Positions 16,632 to 25,529 of a stretch of DNA of 64,000 bases are shown here, one piece after another; the stretch's first letter is position 1; each line of letters opens with the position of its first letter. The notes under the pieces are model-generated. The model ran no database searches, had not been told where the DNA came from, and worked only from the letters and a program-made list of their open reading frames with translations. Made by a program: the position numbers and the translations under genes. The DNA is taken from positions 30,910-94,909 of the forward strand of contig CAZQAF010000004.1 of NCBI GenBank assembly GCA_964591175.1. The letters run 5' to 3'. The stretch is from UBA11574 sp964591175. Lineage in GTDB: Bacteria; Desulfobacterota; Desulfobacteria; Desulfobacterales; UBA11574.

Positions 16632-19238
16632 ATGCAGCTCACCACCGTTACCATTTCCGCGGGAAACAATAATGCTGCTCGTATCGAAGGCGCCCGGCAA
16701 CTTGACGTTCAACCCGAAGCGGTCAAGGTCACACGGGTCGATGAATCAACTTATACTGTTTCCATAAAGAACATGCCGGGGCAATTCGAGATTTCGGTCT
16801 ACGAAGATAAGATGGGCGCTGCCATCGAGACAATAACGCCGCCTTTGGGCAGCGGCAGACCGGTGACTGTTGAGGACATTGAACATGCCCTCACCGATCT
16901 GGGAGTCACTTTCGGTATAAATAAGGATGCCATCAAAAACAGTGTTTCCGAAGTTGTAGAAACCGGTATTCCCCGAACCGAAATACAGATTGCCGCCGGC
17001 GAGCCTGCCGAAACAGGCAAAGACGGGCGAATCGACCTCAAAATCGGTCAAGGTGCCGTCAATAAGGATCCTAATGCCAACAAGATGGTCAAACCGGGCC
17101 AGATCATCGCTGTCAGAATATCCGCCGAAAAAGGAAAACCGGGCAGAAACATTTTCAATGAAGAAGTTCCTTTTAGCAGTGGCAAAGAAGTTGATTTTGT
17201 TCCGGGAGACAATGTTACCGAGAGCGAAGACGGCAGGACTTTTTTCGCTGCGATATACGGTGCAGCACAGTTAACCCCAAAGAAGGTGTCAATAGAAAAT
17301 CCGGTCAAGGTAAGCAAGGCCGGGATGTGGGCTAAAATGTCCATATTCCCAAGTCTATCCGATAACAGCAAGCTTACCTGCCAAGATGTGTGTTTAGCGC
17401 TGGAACGGTCAGGCGTCATCAGCGGTATTAAAGAAAATTCGATCAAAAAAGCAATTGAAGCCGGCCAACCGATTCGGGACTTCATGGTTGCCGAGGCTGT
17501 TCCGGCTAAAGACGGTGTTAACGCCAGGATAGATTTCAAATTCCGCCTTGACGGCAAGGATCCTGAGATTGTCGATGCAGAAAGACGCGTCGGCAAACGG
17601 CCCCCGCATTTGATTGTCAAGGAGATGTTTTCGTCCGGCGATGTGATTGCAATAAAAACTCCCCCGGAAAACCCTGTGCATGGAAGTACGATATTCGGAA
17701 AGACCCTGGCCGGCGACGAACCCAAGGACATACAAGTTAACGCCGGGGCAAACGTTTCGATTCTCGATGACGGCGTAACATTTGTCGTTGCCGACGGCAT
17801 ATTGGCAGGATATGCGGATTACCGGGACGGTCAAGTATGTGTCGAAGAACCGCTGCATGTGTCGGCGGATAAATTAACGGTTTTTCTTTCCGTCCATCCA
17901 CCATCGTCCCGGGGCAAAATGATGACCTTGGATTTGGTTGAGAAGCTGGCCGCCGGCCACGGCATCGTCCAGAGTATTGATCGAAACGCCGTTGAACGGG
18001 CATTGAATGAGGCTGCGTCGAAAAACATGCCCGTTCATGATGTGGTGGTTGCAGAAGGGAGCGCCCCGCAGCAAGGAGAGGACAGTCAAATTGAACTAAA
18101 ATTTCAACCCGAGAAAATTGCGGGAACAATTGATGAAATTTCAGGAAAGATTGATTATAAAGAAAGGAAATCAATACAAAAAGTTCGGGCGGGAACGTTG
18201 TTGGCCGTCAAGATACCATCCACAACGGGAATAGAGGGGGTGGACATATTTGGCGATGTCATACCTGCGGAACCGGGCAATGAAAAAGGCCTTACGCCGG
18301 GGGACAACATTCAGGTTTCGGACGATGGGTGCAGTTTTATATCGGAAATCGACGGTATTGTGTTTCTTTCACCGGAAAACAAAATATGGATTTCAAAAGA
18401 GTACAAAGTGCCCGGTGATGTGGATTATTCAATCGGCAACCTGTCAATGGAAGGGTCCTTGGATATCAAAGGCTGGATCCATTCGGGATTCGAAGTAAGG
18501 GCCAGCGATGAAATCAAAGTCGGCGGAGGCGTCGAAGACGCTATTGTTGAAGCTGGCGCCGACATCTGCATAAACGGCGGAATCATCGGGTCGGGAGGCG
18601 GACATGTACACGCCGGCGGGAAAGTCACTGCCCGTTTTTTTGAAAATGCAAAGGTCCATGCCGACGGCGACATCATCGTCCAAGACGATATATTTAGAAG
18701 TGCCGTATCGACCAATGGCAGCCTGACCGCATCTAAAGGAAAGGGTCGTATAAGAGGCGGCTCAATCGATGCTCTCAAAGGCGTCGAGGTTAACGAGATC
18801 GGATCGGATGCCGGCGTCAAAACATATGTGAGCGTCGGAATGGATTCAAAGACGCGGAATCTTTTGGCTGATTCCAAAAAACAGCTAAAGCATTTTGAGC
18901 GACAAAGGGCTAAGATGGATAAAATTTTAGGCGGTTATGTTAAAAAATATAAACACAAAACGCTTCCCGAAGAAATCAGCCGTAAACTTGAAAAACTGGT
19001 TAAGCACAGACGTGAAACATTGCGTAAAGAAACCATGTTGATCAAATTCAAGCGGAGATTCATACAAAAAATCTCTAAAAACGGAACTGAGCCTGTTTCG
19101 GTAAAGGTAAAAAAAGCCGTATATAGTGGCGCTAAAATCAGTATCGGCGGTTACGTCTACCATGGCGAAGAAGATCTCAGGGGAAAAACCACGTTTGTTC
19201 TGAATGCGGAAAAAGAAGCTGTGGAAATTGTAACATAA
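16632..19238 (+). CDS. FapA/DUF342-family protein with three N-terminal repeats
   Basis: 868 aa, much longer than the usual 450-650. Three copies of the FapA N-terminal module are visible (about 70-190, 250-400 and 430-560), each with helix AL-x3-G(I/V)-x3-I-x3-AI, a G-x-P block and a PG-x-N(V/I)-x-(V/E)-S-x-DG turn. They are followed by a right-handed beta-helix region of repeated G-x-(V/I)-x2-G turns (about 600-740), a coiled coil (about 755-830, rich in Lys, Arg and Glu) and a short beta tail. No signal peptide or membrane segment. DUF342 members have been tied to flagellar assembly and polar c-di-GMP-linked regulation, but no flagellar gene is nearby. Start ATG 16632 has only a weak ribosome site. 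Confidence 0.85.
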   Translation: MQLTTVTISAGNNNAARIEGARQLDVQPEAVKVTRVDESTYTVSIKNMPGQFEISVYEDKMGAAIETITPPLGSGRPVTVEDIEHALTDLGVTFGINKDAIKNSVSEVVETGIPRTEIQIAAGEPAETGKDGRIDLKIGQGAVNKDPNANKMVKPGQIIAVRISAEKGKPGRNIFNEEVPFSSGKEVDFVPGDNVTESEDGRTFFAAIYGAAQLTPKKVSIENPVKVSKAGMWAKMSIFPSLSDNSKLTCQDVCLALERSGVISGIKENSIKKAIEAGQPIRDFMVAEAVPAKDGVNARIDFKFRLDGKDPEIVDAERRVGKRPPHLIVKEMFSSGDVIAIKTPPENPVHGSTIFGKTLAGDEPKDIQVNAGANVSILDDGVTFVVADGILAGYADYRDGQVCVEEPLHVSADKLTVFLSVHPPSSRGKMMTLDLVEKLAAGHGIVQSIDRNAVERALNEAASKNMPVHDVVVAEGSAPQQGEDSQIELKFQPEKIAGTIDEISGKIDYKERKSIQKVRAGTLLAVKIPSTTGIEGVDIFGDVIPAEPGNEKGLTPGDNIQVSDDGCSFISEIDGIVFLSPENKIWISKEYKVPGDVDYSIGNLSMEGSLDIKGWIHSGFEVRASDEIKVGGGVEDAIVEAGADICINGGIIGSGGGHVHAGGKVTARFFENAKVHADGDIIVQDDIFRSAVSTNGSLTASKGKGRIRGGSIDALKGVEVNEIGSDAGVKTYVSVGMDSKTRNLLADSKKQLKHFERQRAKMDKILGGYVKKYKHKTLPEEISRKLEKLVKHRRETLRKETMLIKFKRRFIQKISKNGTEPVSVKVKKAVYSGAKISIGGYVYHGEEDLRGKTTFVLNAEKEAVEIVT

Positions 19239-19292
19239 ATCGATACATGCAGGATTAATGCATAATGTACTATTTGGAGGGCTAAAAAAAAT

Positions 19293-19694
19293 ATGGATGT
19301 AAATATAATCCGGGCCAAAGATCTGATGCAAACTATAGTCAAGACAGTCCGTAAAGATGTAAAATTGCTGGAGGCCACTAAAATGATGAAGGATTTCAAC
19401 GTATCAAGTCTTGTCGTTGAGCCTGAAAACGACGGGGATACATTCGGTATTATTACCCGAAAAGATATCGTTGAGACGATTGTCATGGATCCAACCGGAG
19501 GCATATCGTTTACCGTCGATGACGTGATGACCAAACCTGCACTTACCGTGAGCAGCAAATTGTCGATTTCGAACTGTCATCAGATGATGCGCATGGTTGG
19601 CATAAGAAGGATGCCTGTTGTCGATGGAACCGAATTGGTCGGTATACTCAGCAACACCGACATTTTCACAAAACTGGCCGATGAGATCACATGA
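19293..19694 (+). CDS. Tandem CBS-domain protein
   Basis: 133 aa, ribosome site GGAGGG before ATG 19293. Two CBS motifs make up the whole protein: ARDLM-type start RAKDLMQTIVKTV, then VSSLVVEPENDGDTFGIITRKDIV, and DDVMTKPALTV with RRMPVVDGTELVGILSNTDI. Such stand-alone pairs dimerise and bind adenine nucleotides (AMP, ATP, SAM) to sense energy state. It follows the FapA-like gene by 54 bp and is likely cotranscribed. A terminator lies 50 bp after it. Confidence 0.9.
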   Translation: MDVNIIRAKDLMQTIVKTVRKDVKLLEATKMMKDFNVSSLVVEPENDGDTFGIITRKDIVETIVMDPTGGISFTVDDVMTKPALTVSSKLSISNCHQMMRMVGIRRMPVVDGTELVGILSNTDIFTKLADEIT

Positions 19695-19743
19695 ACTTAC
19701 GCGCGGTTCGCTTGAACTCTCAAGACACAAACAGAATACAGAC

Positions 19744-19778
19744 ACCGTCAAAATATAACACGACGGTAATTTTTTTTA
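19744..19778 (+). terminator. Rho-independent terminator after the CBS gene
   Basis: ACCGTC and GACGGT form a 6-bp stem with a 12-base loop, followed at once by AA and a run of eight T. A second, GC-rich 8-bp stem (AGAGGGCG/CGCCCTCT) at 19849-19872, followed by TTGCCGTATTTTT, may act as a backup. Confidence 0.65.
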
Positions 19779-19956
19779 ACGGATCAAATTAGCGAAACGA
19801 TTCGTGTGATATGATAAGCGGTCAAGTAATCCCGATGGATCGGCTGGGAGAGGGCGGCGGTTGTCGCCCTCTTGCCGTATTTTTGCGAAGCGTCGGCTGT
19901 CTTCAACTGAGATTAAGTGATTATCGCGTTCATATTTGAAACGCTCAGTTTAAGTT

Positions 19957-20154
19957 CTAGTCGTCTTCCCATTTAATACATTCGACGGGGCATGATTCCA
20001 TGGCTTCTTCAATGCAATCCTCCGGCCCGCCTTCGGGAAGGATGACTTCTGCTTTTTCTTCATCCTCATTGAAAGCAAATACTTCCGAACACAATTCCAC
20101 ACATGACTCACAGCCCACACAATCTTCGGTTTCGATTACAACTCGTTTGCCCAT
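19957..20154 (-). CDS. Single-cluster [4Fe-4S] ferredoxin
   Basis: 65 aa. ATG 20154 chosen because AAGGAG lies at good spacing; an in-frame GTG at 20160 is only two bases from it. Cysteines C12-x2-C15-x2-C18-x3-C22 and C55 (ESCPVEC) give the four ligands plus extra ones, as in Desulfovibrio ferredoxin I: one [4Fe-4S] cluster, with two other cysteines probably forming a disulfide (C18 or C22 with C47/C59; pairing not settled). It is very acidic. A soluble low-potential electron carrier in the cytosol. Downstream of aroC on the same strand, about 130 bp away, probably its own unit. Confidence 0.9.
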   Translation of the reverse strand: MGKRVVIETEDCVGCESCVELCSEVFAFNEDEEKAEVILPEGGPEDCIEEAMESCPVECIKWEDD

Positions 20155-20282
20155 TTTCACTACTCCTTGATGATATGGTATCGGTTGACTCCGTTTTCAC
20201 GGCTCCGAATCCTATGATAAGATTGTTTTGTAAAAAATCAAGTCTTCAACGGTGTTGATCGGCAACAGGGGAAAAATTACTG

Positions 20283-21359
20283 TTACCGGTATTGTTGCCG
20301 GAGCGCAAGATCTCCGATAACAAGGGCTGCCATCGATTCGACGATGGGCACCGCCCGGGGAACGACGCAGGGGTCGTGACGCCCTTTGGCTGCCAGCACG
20401 GTTTCCCTTCCCTGGAAATCCGCCGTCTTTTGCGGCAAACTGATTGTAGAAGGTGGTTTGAACGCGATACGGAAGACAATGGGTTCACCATTGGAGATGC
20501 CGCCCTGGACGCCTCCGCTGAAATTTGTCGTGGTCCCCAGCCGCTTTCCTTTTAGTACAAAGGGGTCGTTGTGCTGTGACCCGAACATGCGGGTACCTGC
20601 AAACCCCGAACCGATTTCAAAACCCTTGGTCGAGGGTATGGAAAGCATGGCCTGGGCGAGCTTGGCTTCCATTTTATCAAACACCGGTTCACCCCATCCC
20701 GCCGGCACATTCCGGCATACGCATGAAATGATGCCGCCGATGGAATCGTCTTTTTCCCGAACCTCGTCAATGAGCCGAACCATTTCATCAGCCGAGCGCT
20801 TGTCGGGACAGCGTACCATCGTTTGGTCGACGTCTTCCCTCCGAATGACGTCGGAATCGATAAGGGGCGCCTCGACATCTCCGACGCATTGAACCCATGC
20901 AACGATTTCTACCCCGAATGTCTCATACAAAAATTTATCGGCGATGGCACCCGCTGCTACACGGCCCACGGTTTCACGGGCGCTGGATCTGCCGCCGCCG
21001 CTGGATGATCGAATGCCGTATTTTATCTGATAGGTATAATCTGCATGGGACGGACGCGGAATCGATCGCATGGTTTTATAGTCGTGGGGTCGCTGATCCT
21101 TGTTGGCGACAAATAAAGCAACGGGCACCCCCAGCGTTTTTCCGTTTTCGACGCCGGAAAGGATCGTTACGCGATCGGCTTCTTCCCGCTTTGTCGTGAG
21201 TTTGCTCTGACCGGGACGCCGGCGGTCAAGCTGTTTTTGGATATCTTCTTCGGAAAGGGGTATTTTTGCGGGACAGCCGTCAAGAATCGAGCCCACTCCC
21301 TTGCCGTGGGATTCGCCAAACGTCATTACCCTTAAAATGGTTCCGAATGAACTGGACAT
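20283..21359 (-). CDS. aroC: Chorismate synthase
   Basis: 358 aa, the normal length. Converts EPSP to chorismate with reduced FMN, last step of the shikimate pathway, leading to aromatic amino acids and folate. Signatures: FGESHGKGVG, RRRPGQ, RPSHADYTYQIKYG, SSSGGGRSSARET, HNDPF and the C-terminal GRHDPCVVPRAVPIVE. ATG 21359 gives the canonical N terminus. No other shikimate gene is adjacent. It is divergent from the glycosyltransferase-like gene, and a TATAAT at 21482-21487 in the 194-bp gap is a possible -10 box for that neighbour, although no good -35 is seen. Confidence 0.97.
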   Translation of the reverse strand: MSSSFGTILRVMTFGESHGKGVGSILDGCPAKIPLSEEDIQKQLDRRRPGQSKLTTKREEADRVTILSGVENGKTLGVPVALFVANKDQRPHDYKTMRSIPRPSHADYTYQIKYGIRSSSGGGRSSARETVGRVAAGAIADKFLYETFGVEIVAWVQCVGDVEAPLIDSDVIRREDVDQTMVRCPDKRSADEMVRLIDEVREKDDSIGGIISCVCRNVPAGWGEPVFDKMEAKLAQAMLSIPSTKGFEIGSGFAGTRMFGSQHNDPFVLKGKRLGTTTNFSGGVQGGISNGEPIVFRIAFKPPSTISLPQKTADFQGRETVLAAKGRHDPCVVPRAVPIVESMAALVIGDLALRQQYR

Positions 21360-21553
21360 AATTAAATCCTTTTATTTTAAATGAATGAAAAAAACAAGGT
21401 GGGAGTAATTTTCTTCACTTTCAAACAGTTAACATATGCGGGAAAAATCTTCAAATATTAAATTGATTGAAGTTTCGACCGTATAATGGTTTAATCCGAC
21501 AAAAAACGCAAATACCCGAACATTAGGCCAAGTTCCATAAACTTATTTTAAAA

Positions 21554-22645
21554 ATGCCCCGGATCGCCTATTTTATAACCCCCCATGGCTTTGGTCATGC
21601 GGCCCGTGCCTCAGCGATAATGGATGCTGTGAGTAACATTTATCCTTTTGTCTCCTTTGACATTTTTACCACTGTCCCTGAATGGTTTTTCGAGGACTCG
21701 CTTTCCTGCCGGTTTGAATACCACGAATTCTTGACGGATATCGGACTTGTCCAAAAAACGCCGTTTGTTCATCATCTAAAAGATACCATTGAAATATTGA
21801 AGGGGTTTATCCCATTTGATCCGGCATTGATCTCGGATACAGCCGATTTTTTAACAAAAAGAAAATGCCGACTGGCGGTCTGCGACATCTCTCCCATAGG
21901 AATCGCCATTGCAGCCGAAGCAGGGGTTCCTTCCATTCTAATAGAAAATTTCACATGGGATTGGATTTATGAGGGTTTCATCACGACCGATGCCCGTTTC
22001 GGCGGTTACATGGATTTTTTTCGGCAAATATACCAAGGGGTCGACTATCACATCCAGGCCGCTCCGGTTTGCAATCCCAATTCTGTTGATATGACCACCG
22101 ATCCTGTCAGCCGTAAGGTGCGATTGTCATCGGTTCGAGTGAGAGAAAAGCTGGGCGTCTTGCAGGAAAAGAAAATGGTTTTGGTGACCACCGGCGGTGT
22201 GAGGGCAAAATATCAGTTTTTGAAAAACCTTGCAGCCGAGCGGGAGATTTGTTTCGTTATCCCCGGCGCAAGCGAATCTTATGAAAGGTATGACAATCTA
22301 ATTCTTTTGCCATTCCGTTCCGATTTTATGCATTCGGACCTGGTCAATGCCGCAGATGTCGTGGTCGGCAAGGCCGGTTACAGTACCATTGCCGAAGTCT
22401 ATCAAGCCGGGGTGCCTTTTGGTTATGTTCCCCGATCGAATTTTCGCGAAACAGAAAAATTGGTTGCATTTATCGAAAAAGAGATGGAAGGGGTTCGTAT
22501 CAATGACACGGAATTTAGTGCCGGTAAATGGCTTCCGAAAGTATCCCGGCTATTGAATCTTACCCGGATTACGCGGCATAATCGAAATGGATCCCTTCAG
22601 GCGGCCGGACTGATAAACGACATTCTAAAACAGGAACAACACTAA
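21554..22645 (+). CDS. Glycosyltransferase-like protein (GT-B fold)
   Basis: 363 aa. The N terminus ITPHGFGHAARASAIMDAV is the glycine-rich acceptor loop of GT-B enzymes such as MurG and of the glycosyltransferase-like part of L-arabinokinase-type proteins. The C-terminal nucleotide-sugar region shows VLVTTGGV, LLPFRSDFMHSDLVNAADVVVGKAGYSTIAEVYQAGVPFGYVPR and a conserved E, as in that group. Cytosolic or peripheral; donor and acceptor unknown. The DUF423 gene starts 3 bp after its stop, so they are coupled. Confidence 0.75.
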   Translation: MPRIAYFITPHGFGHAARASAIMDAVSNIYPFVSFDIFTTVPEWFFEDSLSCRFEYHEFLTDIGLVQKTPFVHHLKDTIEILKGFIPFDPALISDTADFLTKRKCRLAVCDISPIGIAIAAEAGVPSILIENFTWDWIYEGFITTDARFGGYMDFFRQIYQGVDYHIQAAPVCNPNSVDMTTDPVSRKVRLSSVRVREKLGVLQEKKMVLVTTGGVRAKYQFLKNLAAEREICFVIPGASESYERYDNLILLPFRSDFMHSDLVNAADVVVGKAGYSTIAEVYQAGVPFGYVPRSNFRETEKLVAFIEKEMEGVRINDTEFSAGKWLPKVSRLLNLTRITRHNRNGSLQAAGLINDILKQEQH

Positions 22646-22647
22646 AA

Positions 22648-23025
22648 ATGTCTAAACTATTTTTAATTTTGGGCAGCATTAATGCAGCCGTGGCAGTGAC
22701 GATGGGCGCATTTGGCGCACACTCACTGAAAGCTAAAATTTCTGAAGAAATGCTTTCCGTATTCCAAACAGGGGTTCAATATCATTTTTATCATTCCCTG
22801 GGGTTATTGATTATCGGGTTGCTGACACTATATTTTCAATCTGGGAAATATCTGTATGCTGCAGGATGGATCATGCTTCTCGGTATCATATTGTTTTCAG
22901 GGAGCCTTTATATACTGAGTACAACCCATACGCGATGGTTGGGCATGATCACGCCTTTTGGGGGAATCGCTTTCATCATATCCTGGGTATTCATTGCGAT
23001 AGCCATCTGGAATTGGTCGCCATAA
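22648..23025 (+). CDS. DUF423 (YgdD-like) inner-membrane protein
   Basis: 125 aa with about four membrane segments (ILGSINAAVAVTMGAFGAH; YHSLGLLIIGLLTLYF; LYAAGWIMLLGIILFSGSLYIL; MITPFGGIAFIISWVFIAIAIW). The motif GAFGAHSLK and the HSLGLL region identify DUF423. Function unknown in all bacteria. It starts 3 bp after the glycosyltransferase-like gene and probably depends on it for translation. Confidence 0.92.
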   Translation: MSKLFLILGSINAAVAVTMGAFGAHSLKAKISEEMLSVFQTGVQYHFYHSLGLLIIGLLTLYFQSGKYLYAAGWIMLLGIILFSGSLYILSTTHTRWLGMITPFGGIAFIISWVFIAIAIWNWSP

Positions 23026-23237
23026 TAGCACTTTTAACATGTTGAATTTAAATTAGAATAATGATATAAACATATACTCTGTTTCAGGTCTTATGTATCT
23101 TTGAAAGACGTGCTTGTCAAAATTCCCATTTCGTATATGATTGGTTCGTTAGCTGGTATAGTGAGTTTAAAAACCGGACGGACAAGAATTAGGCATTTTT
23201 GAGCGATGGCCGTCAGGCGATAAAGGAGAAACGATTG

Positions 23238-23891
23238 ATGAAAGTCATGGCATTCAACGGCAGCCCCAGAAAAGAGTGGAATACGGCGACATTGCTTGAA
23301 AAAGCCATCGAAGGCGCCGCCGCGCAGGGCGCCGAAACCAGCCTCGTCCATCTGTATGATCTTCATTTTAAGGGATGTATCAGCTGCTTTGCCTGTAAAA
23401 TAAGAGAAGGCAAAAGCTACGGGACCTGTGCGGTTCAGGACGACCTGACGCCCGTTTATGCCGAAATCAAAAAAGCCGATGGTATCATCCTGGGGTCCCC
23501 CATCTATTTCGGAGACGTTACCGGTGAATTGCGTTCGTTTTTGGAGCGCCTGCTCTTTCCATACCTCGTCTATGACGATCCTCCGAGGACCCTTTACCCG
23601 GGAAAAATCCGAACCGCCTGGATTTACACCATGAATGCACCCGAAGAAATCGCCCGGCAATTCGGGTATGATCGACTGTTTAGCAGTAATGAGCGTGTCA
23701 TGCGAATGATTTTTGGCCATTCGGAATCGATGATGAGCTACGATACCTGCCAATTCGCCGATTATTCAAAGGTGGTTGCAACCAGATTTAATGCGGACGA
23801 GAAAGAGAAACGCCGCAGGCAAGTCTTCCCGAAAGACTGCCAAAAAGCCTATGACATGGGCGTTGCCCTTGCCCGGAAAGCCCGGGGCTGA
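23238..23891 (+). CDS. Flavodoxin-fold NAD(P)H-dependent FMN reductase-like protein
   Basis: 217 aa. ATG 23238 follows AAAGGAGAAACG; an upstream extension to 23199 lacks such a site. Flavodoxin-like fold with FMN-phosphate loop FNGSPRKEWNTATLLE and ADGIILGSPIYFGDVTGEL, plus a GCISCFACK cysteine cluster characteristic of the iron-sulfur-flavoprotein-like branch common in anaerobes. A second member lies at 34411. Probably a redox enzyme for quinones, metals or nitro-compounds; partner unknown. A perfect 8-bp hairpin (TTTGCCGC/GCGGCAAA, 23892-23912) follows directly after the stop. Confidence 0.85.
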   Translation: MKVMAFNGSPRKEWNTATLLEKAIEGAAAQGAETSLVHLYDLHFKGCISCFACKIREGKSYGTCAVQDDLTPVYAEIKKADGIILGSPIYFGDVTGELRSFLERLLFPYLVYDDPPRTLYPGKIRTAWIYTMNAPEEIARQFGYDRLFSSNERVMRMIFGHSESMMSYDTCQFADYSKVVATRFNADEKEKRRRQVFPKDCQKAYDMGVALARKARG

Positions 23892-23912
23892 TTTGCCGCT
23901 GCCTGCGGCAAA
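23892..23912. other. Hairpin directly after the flavoprotein gene
   Basis: TTTGCCGC and GCGGCAAA make a perfect 8-bp stem with a 5-base loop immediately after the stop. No T-run follows, so it is not a standard terminator; it may reduce read-through into the cytochrome b gene or protect the mRNA end. Confidence 0.5.
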
Positions 23913-23959
23913 AGGCACGCCTCCCCCTAAAGTCGTTGTTGGAGAGACAGGAGACTTAA

Positions 23960-24535
23960 ATGAACATCATACACATAACGCTGGAATACTTCCGTGAACG
24001 ACAACCGCCGGCGGTTCGGTTTCTTCATATTGTAATTTTATGTTTGGTTCTAAGCCAGATCACCGTCAGCAACTTCATGGGATTTTCTGTCAATGGTGAA
24101 ATCAGCACCAAAACTATTGAGCATTATGCAACATGGATACATATATGCACCGGATTATCTCTATTGCCCATCGCTTTGGTATTTATTTATATTGAATTAA
24201 AACGTCATGGCATGAAGTATTTTTTCCCTTACCTTTACGGAAATTTTTCCCAAATCAAAAAAGACCTTCAGCAGTTAAAACAATTCGAATTGCCGGAAGC
24301 CAGCCCCTATGGCATAGCGACAATCGTGCAAGGCCTGGGTTTTGGCGCATTGGCGCTGGTTATTTTGTCAGGGGTTGCCTGGTTTCTTTCCTGGATTTAT
24401 GCAGCACCATGGGCAAATACCATAAAAGGGCTTCACATATCATTAACAGGATTAATTGAAGCGTATGTTATCGGCCATGGCGCAATGGGAATATTGCATT
24501 TGTTTATGCAGGTTAAGAAACAAAAAAGCCGCTGA
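23960..24535 (+). CDS. Membrane b-type cytochrome (b561/DHH-like)
   Basis: 191 aa, four membrane helices. His residues placed to bind haem are in the first helix (H23, RFLHIVIL), the second (H55 and H61, HYATWIHICTG) and the last (GLHISLTG, GHGAMGILHLF). Resembles the di-haem cytochrome b561/Ni-Fe-hydrogenase b subunit fold. It carries electrons between quinones and a periplasmic or cytosolic partner, but no such partner is adjacent; the flavoprotein just upstream could be one, and that is inference. Confidence 0.75.
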   Translation: MNIIHITLEYFRERQPPAVRFLHIVILCLVLSQITVSNFMGFSVNGEISTKTIEHYATWIHICTGLSLLPIALVFIYIELKRHGMKYFFPYLYGNFSQIKKDLQQLKQFELPEASPYGIATIVQGLGFGALALVILSGVAWFLSWIYAAPWANTIKGLHISLTGLIEAYVIGHGAMGILHLFMQVKKQKSR

Positions 24536-24949
24536 CCATCACGTCTATACCAAACGCCGAGACCCGTGTCGGTCAGCAATCTCAAGTACGTTCTTTTTCT
24601 ACCCGGCCTGTGCTTTGCCGGTTTACAATAAAACCCCAAAAACCGCACGTCATTTTTCAGATTCATATGTCAATAATTTGGCGGAATGAATTACTTTAAA
24701 TTCCAGATGTTTATATCAAGCCGCAAAATTCATGCCCCACTTCCCGCATTTGAATACGAATAATACCTTCAACACCGGCAGCATCAATACACTTTTTCAA
24801 CGGATGATCTGTTTTTTTTTAAAGGATAAGAAATTTTGAGTAACAAATTAAAAAACAGTCGGTTATGAGATTCGGCATAGATGCCTTTTCAGTAATGATA
24901 GGCATCGGCAATTAAAGTCTTGGAAAAGACGAATCACTTTGCGGAAAGC
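24536..24949. other. Intergenic region with a possible gene remnant
   Basis: About 410 bp. On the minus strand, 24711-24800, a 29-codon frame from TTG encodes a protein-like tail (IDAAGVEGIIRIQMREVGHE and then FCGLI), which ends in a stop and is closed upstream by another stop; it looks like the end of a decayed gene. No ribosome site. Otherwise no repeat or gene seen. Confidence 0.35.
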
Positions 24950-24965
24950 TGGCATAGCTCTTGCA
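24950..24965 (+). promoter_or_regulatory. Sigma-54 promoter of the prkA operon
   Basis: TGGCATAGCTCTTGCA matches TGGCAC-N5-TTGCA with 15 of the conserved positions' pattern kept: GG and GC are exactly 10 bases apart and TTGCA is perfect. Transcription would start near 24976, 74 bases before the small HPr-like gene. In E. coli the related yeaGH operon is also sigma-54 dependent, which agrees with this placement. Confidence 0.8.
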
Positions 24966-25049
24966 GAAGTTGCCATCGGAAATCAGTAACTATAAACATG
25001 GCGGCAATTGTCGCAAAGCATGTTGAGAAAAGCAGGCGTATTTATACAA

Positions 25050-25262
25050 ATGACAAATAAAATTCCGATCAAGTTTAAAGATGCAAACTTTGAGGTTTTG
25101 GCGAGAATCGCCAAGGCGGCATCTCGGAAATTTGATTGTTCGATAAAAATTGATTTTAACAACGGCAATCGCCAGGTTGAATTTATAGGCGATGATATTT
25201 ATAAACCCTTAATCGTCGAGGAAGTTAAAGAAATTCTCTCAAAGGATAAAAAAAATGAATAA
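25050..25262 (+). CDS. Small HPr-like protein lacking the phosphoacceptor histidine
   Basis: 70 aa from ATG 25050. Earlier in-frame starts exist (TTG 25008, ATG 25020) but the similarity begins at IPIKFKDANF. Length and pattern (a strand, a helix with LARIAKAASRKF, strands CSIKIDF and QVEFIGDD, then helix VEEVKEIL) resemble HPr of the phosphotransferase system, yet the GLHARPA site is replaced by NFEVLAR, so it cannot be phosphorylated at His15. It is the first gene after the sigma-54 promoter and precedes prkA. A link to the PrkA kinase as partner or substrate is speculation. The HPr resemblance is by eye only. Confidence 0.45.
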   Translation: MTNKIPIKFKDANFEVLARIAKAASRKFDCSIKIDFNNGNRQVEFIGDDIYKPLIVEEVKEILSKDKKNE

Positions 25263-25529
25263 GGTAAAGTATAAACCGTTTTAAGCAAAAATGCAGAAAA
25301 GGCTTCCGATTATATCTCAGCTCATTCGATATCTCAATTCTTTCTGATTCACGATCGCTTCTCTTTATCTTTTCTTCTCTCTTCTTCCGGGTCTTCCATA
25401 CGATTCATTTCATTCAGACGGCGCGTTTTTCTCATCTTTGCCTTGACTCACCCTTTGAGAATAAAAATATTTTTTTAAAGACCGCCGGCTTATCGGCTTC
25501 GAAAAATCACTTAGATACAGGAGAAGAAA

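Noticed and set aside
17048..17800. 250-codon open frame on the minus strand
   Set aside because: Antisense to the FapA-like gene; no ribosome site or motif.
21459..21487. Sigma-70 promoter with TATAAT before the glycosyltransferase-like gene
   Set aside because: A perfect -10 box but no acceptable -35 at 16-18 bases; noted only in the aroC entry.
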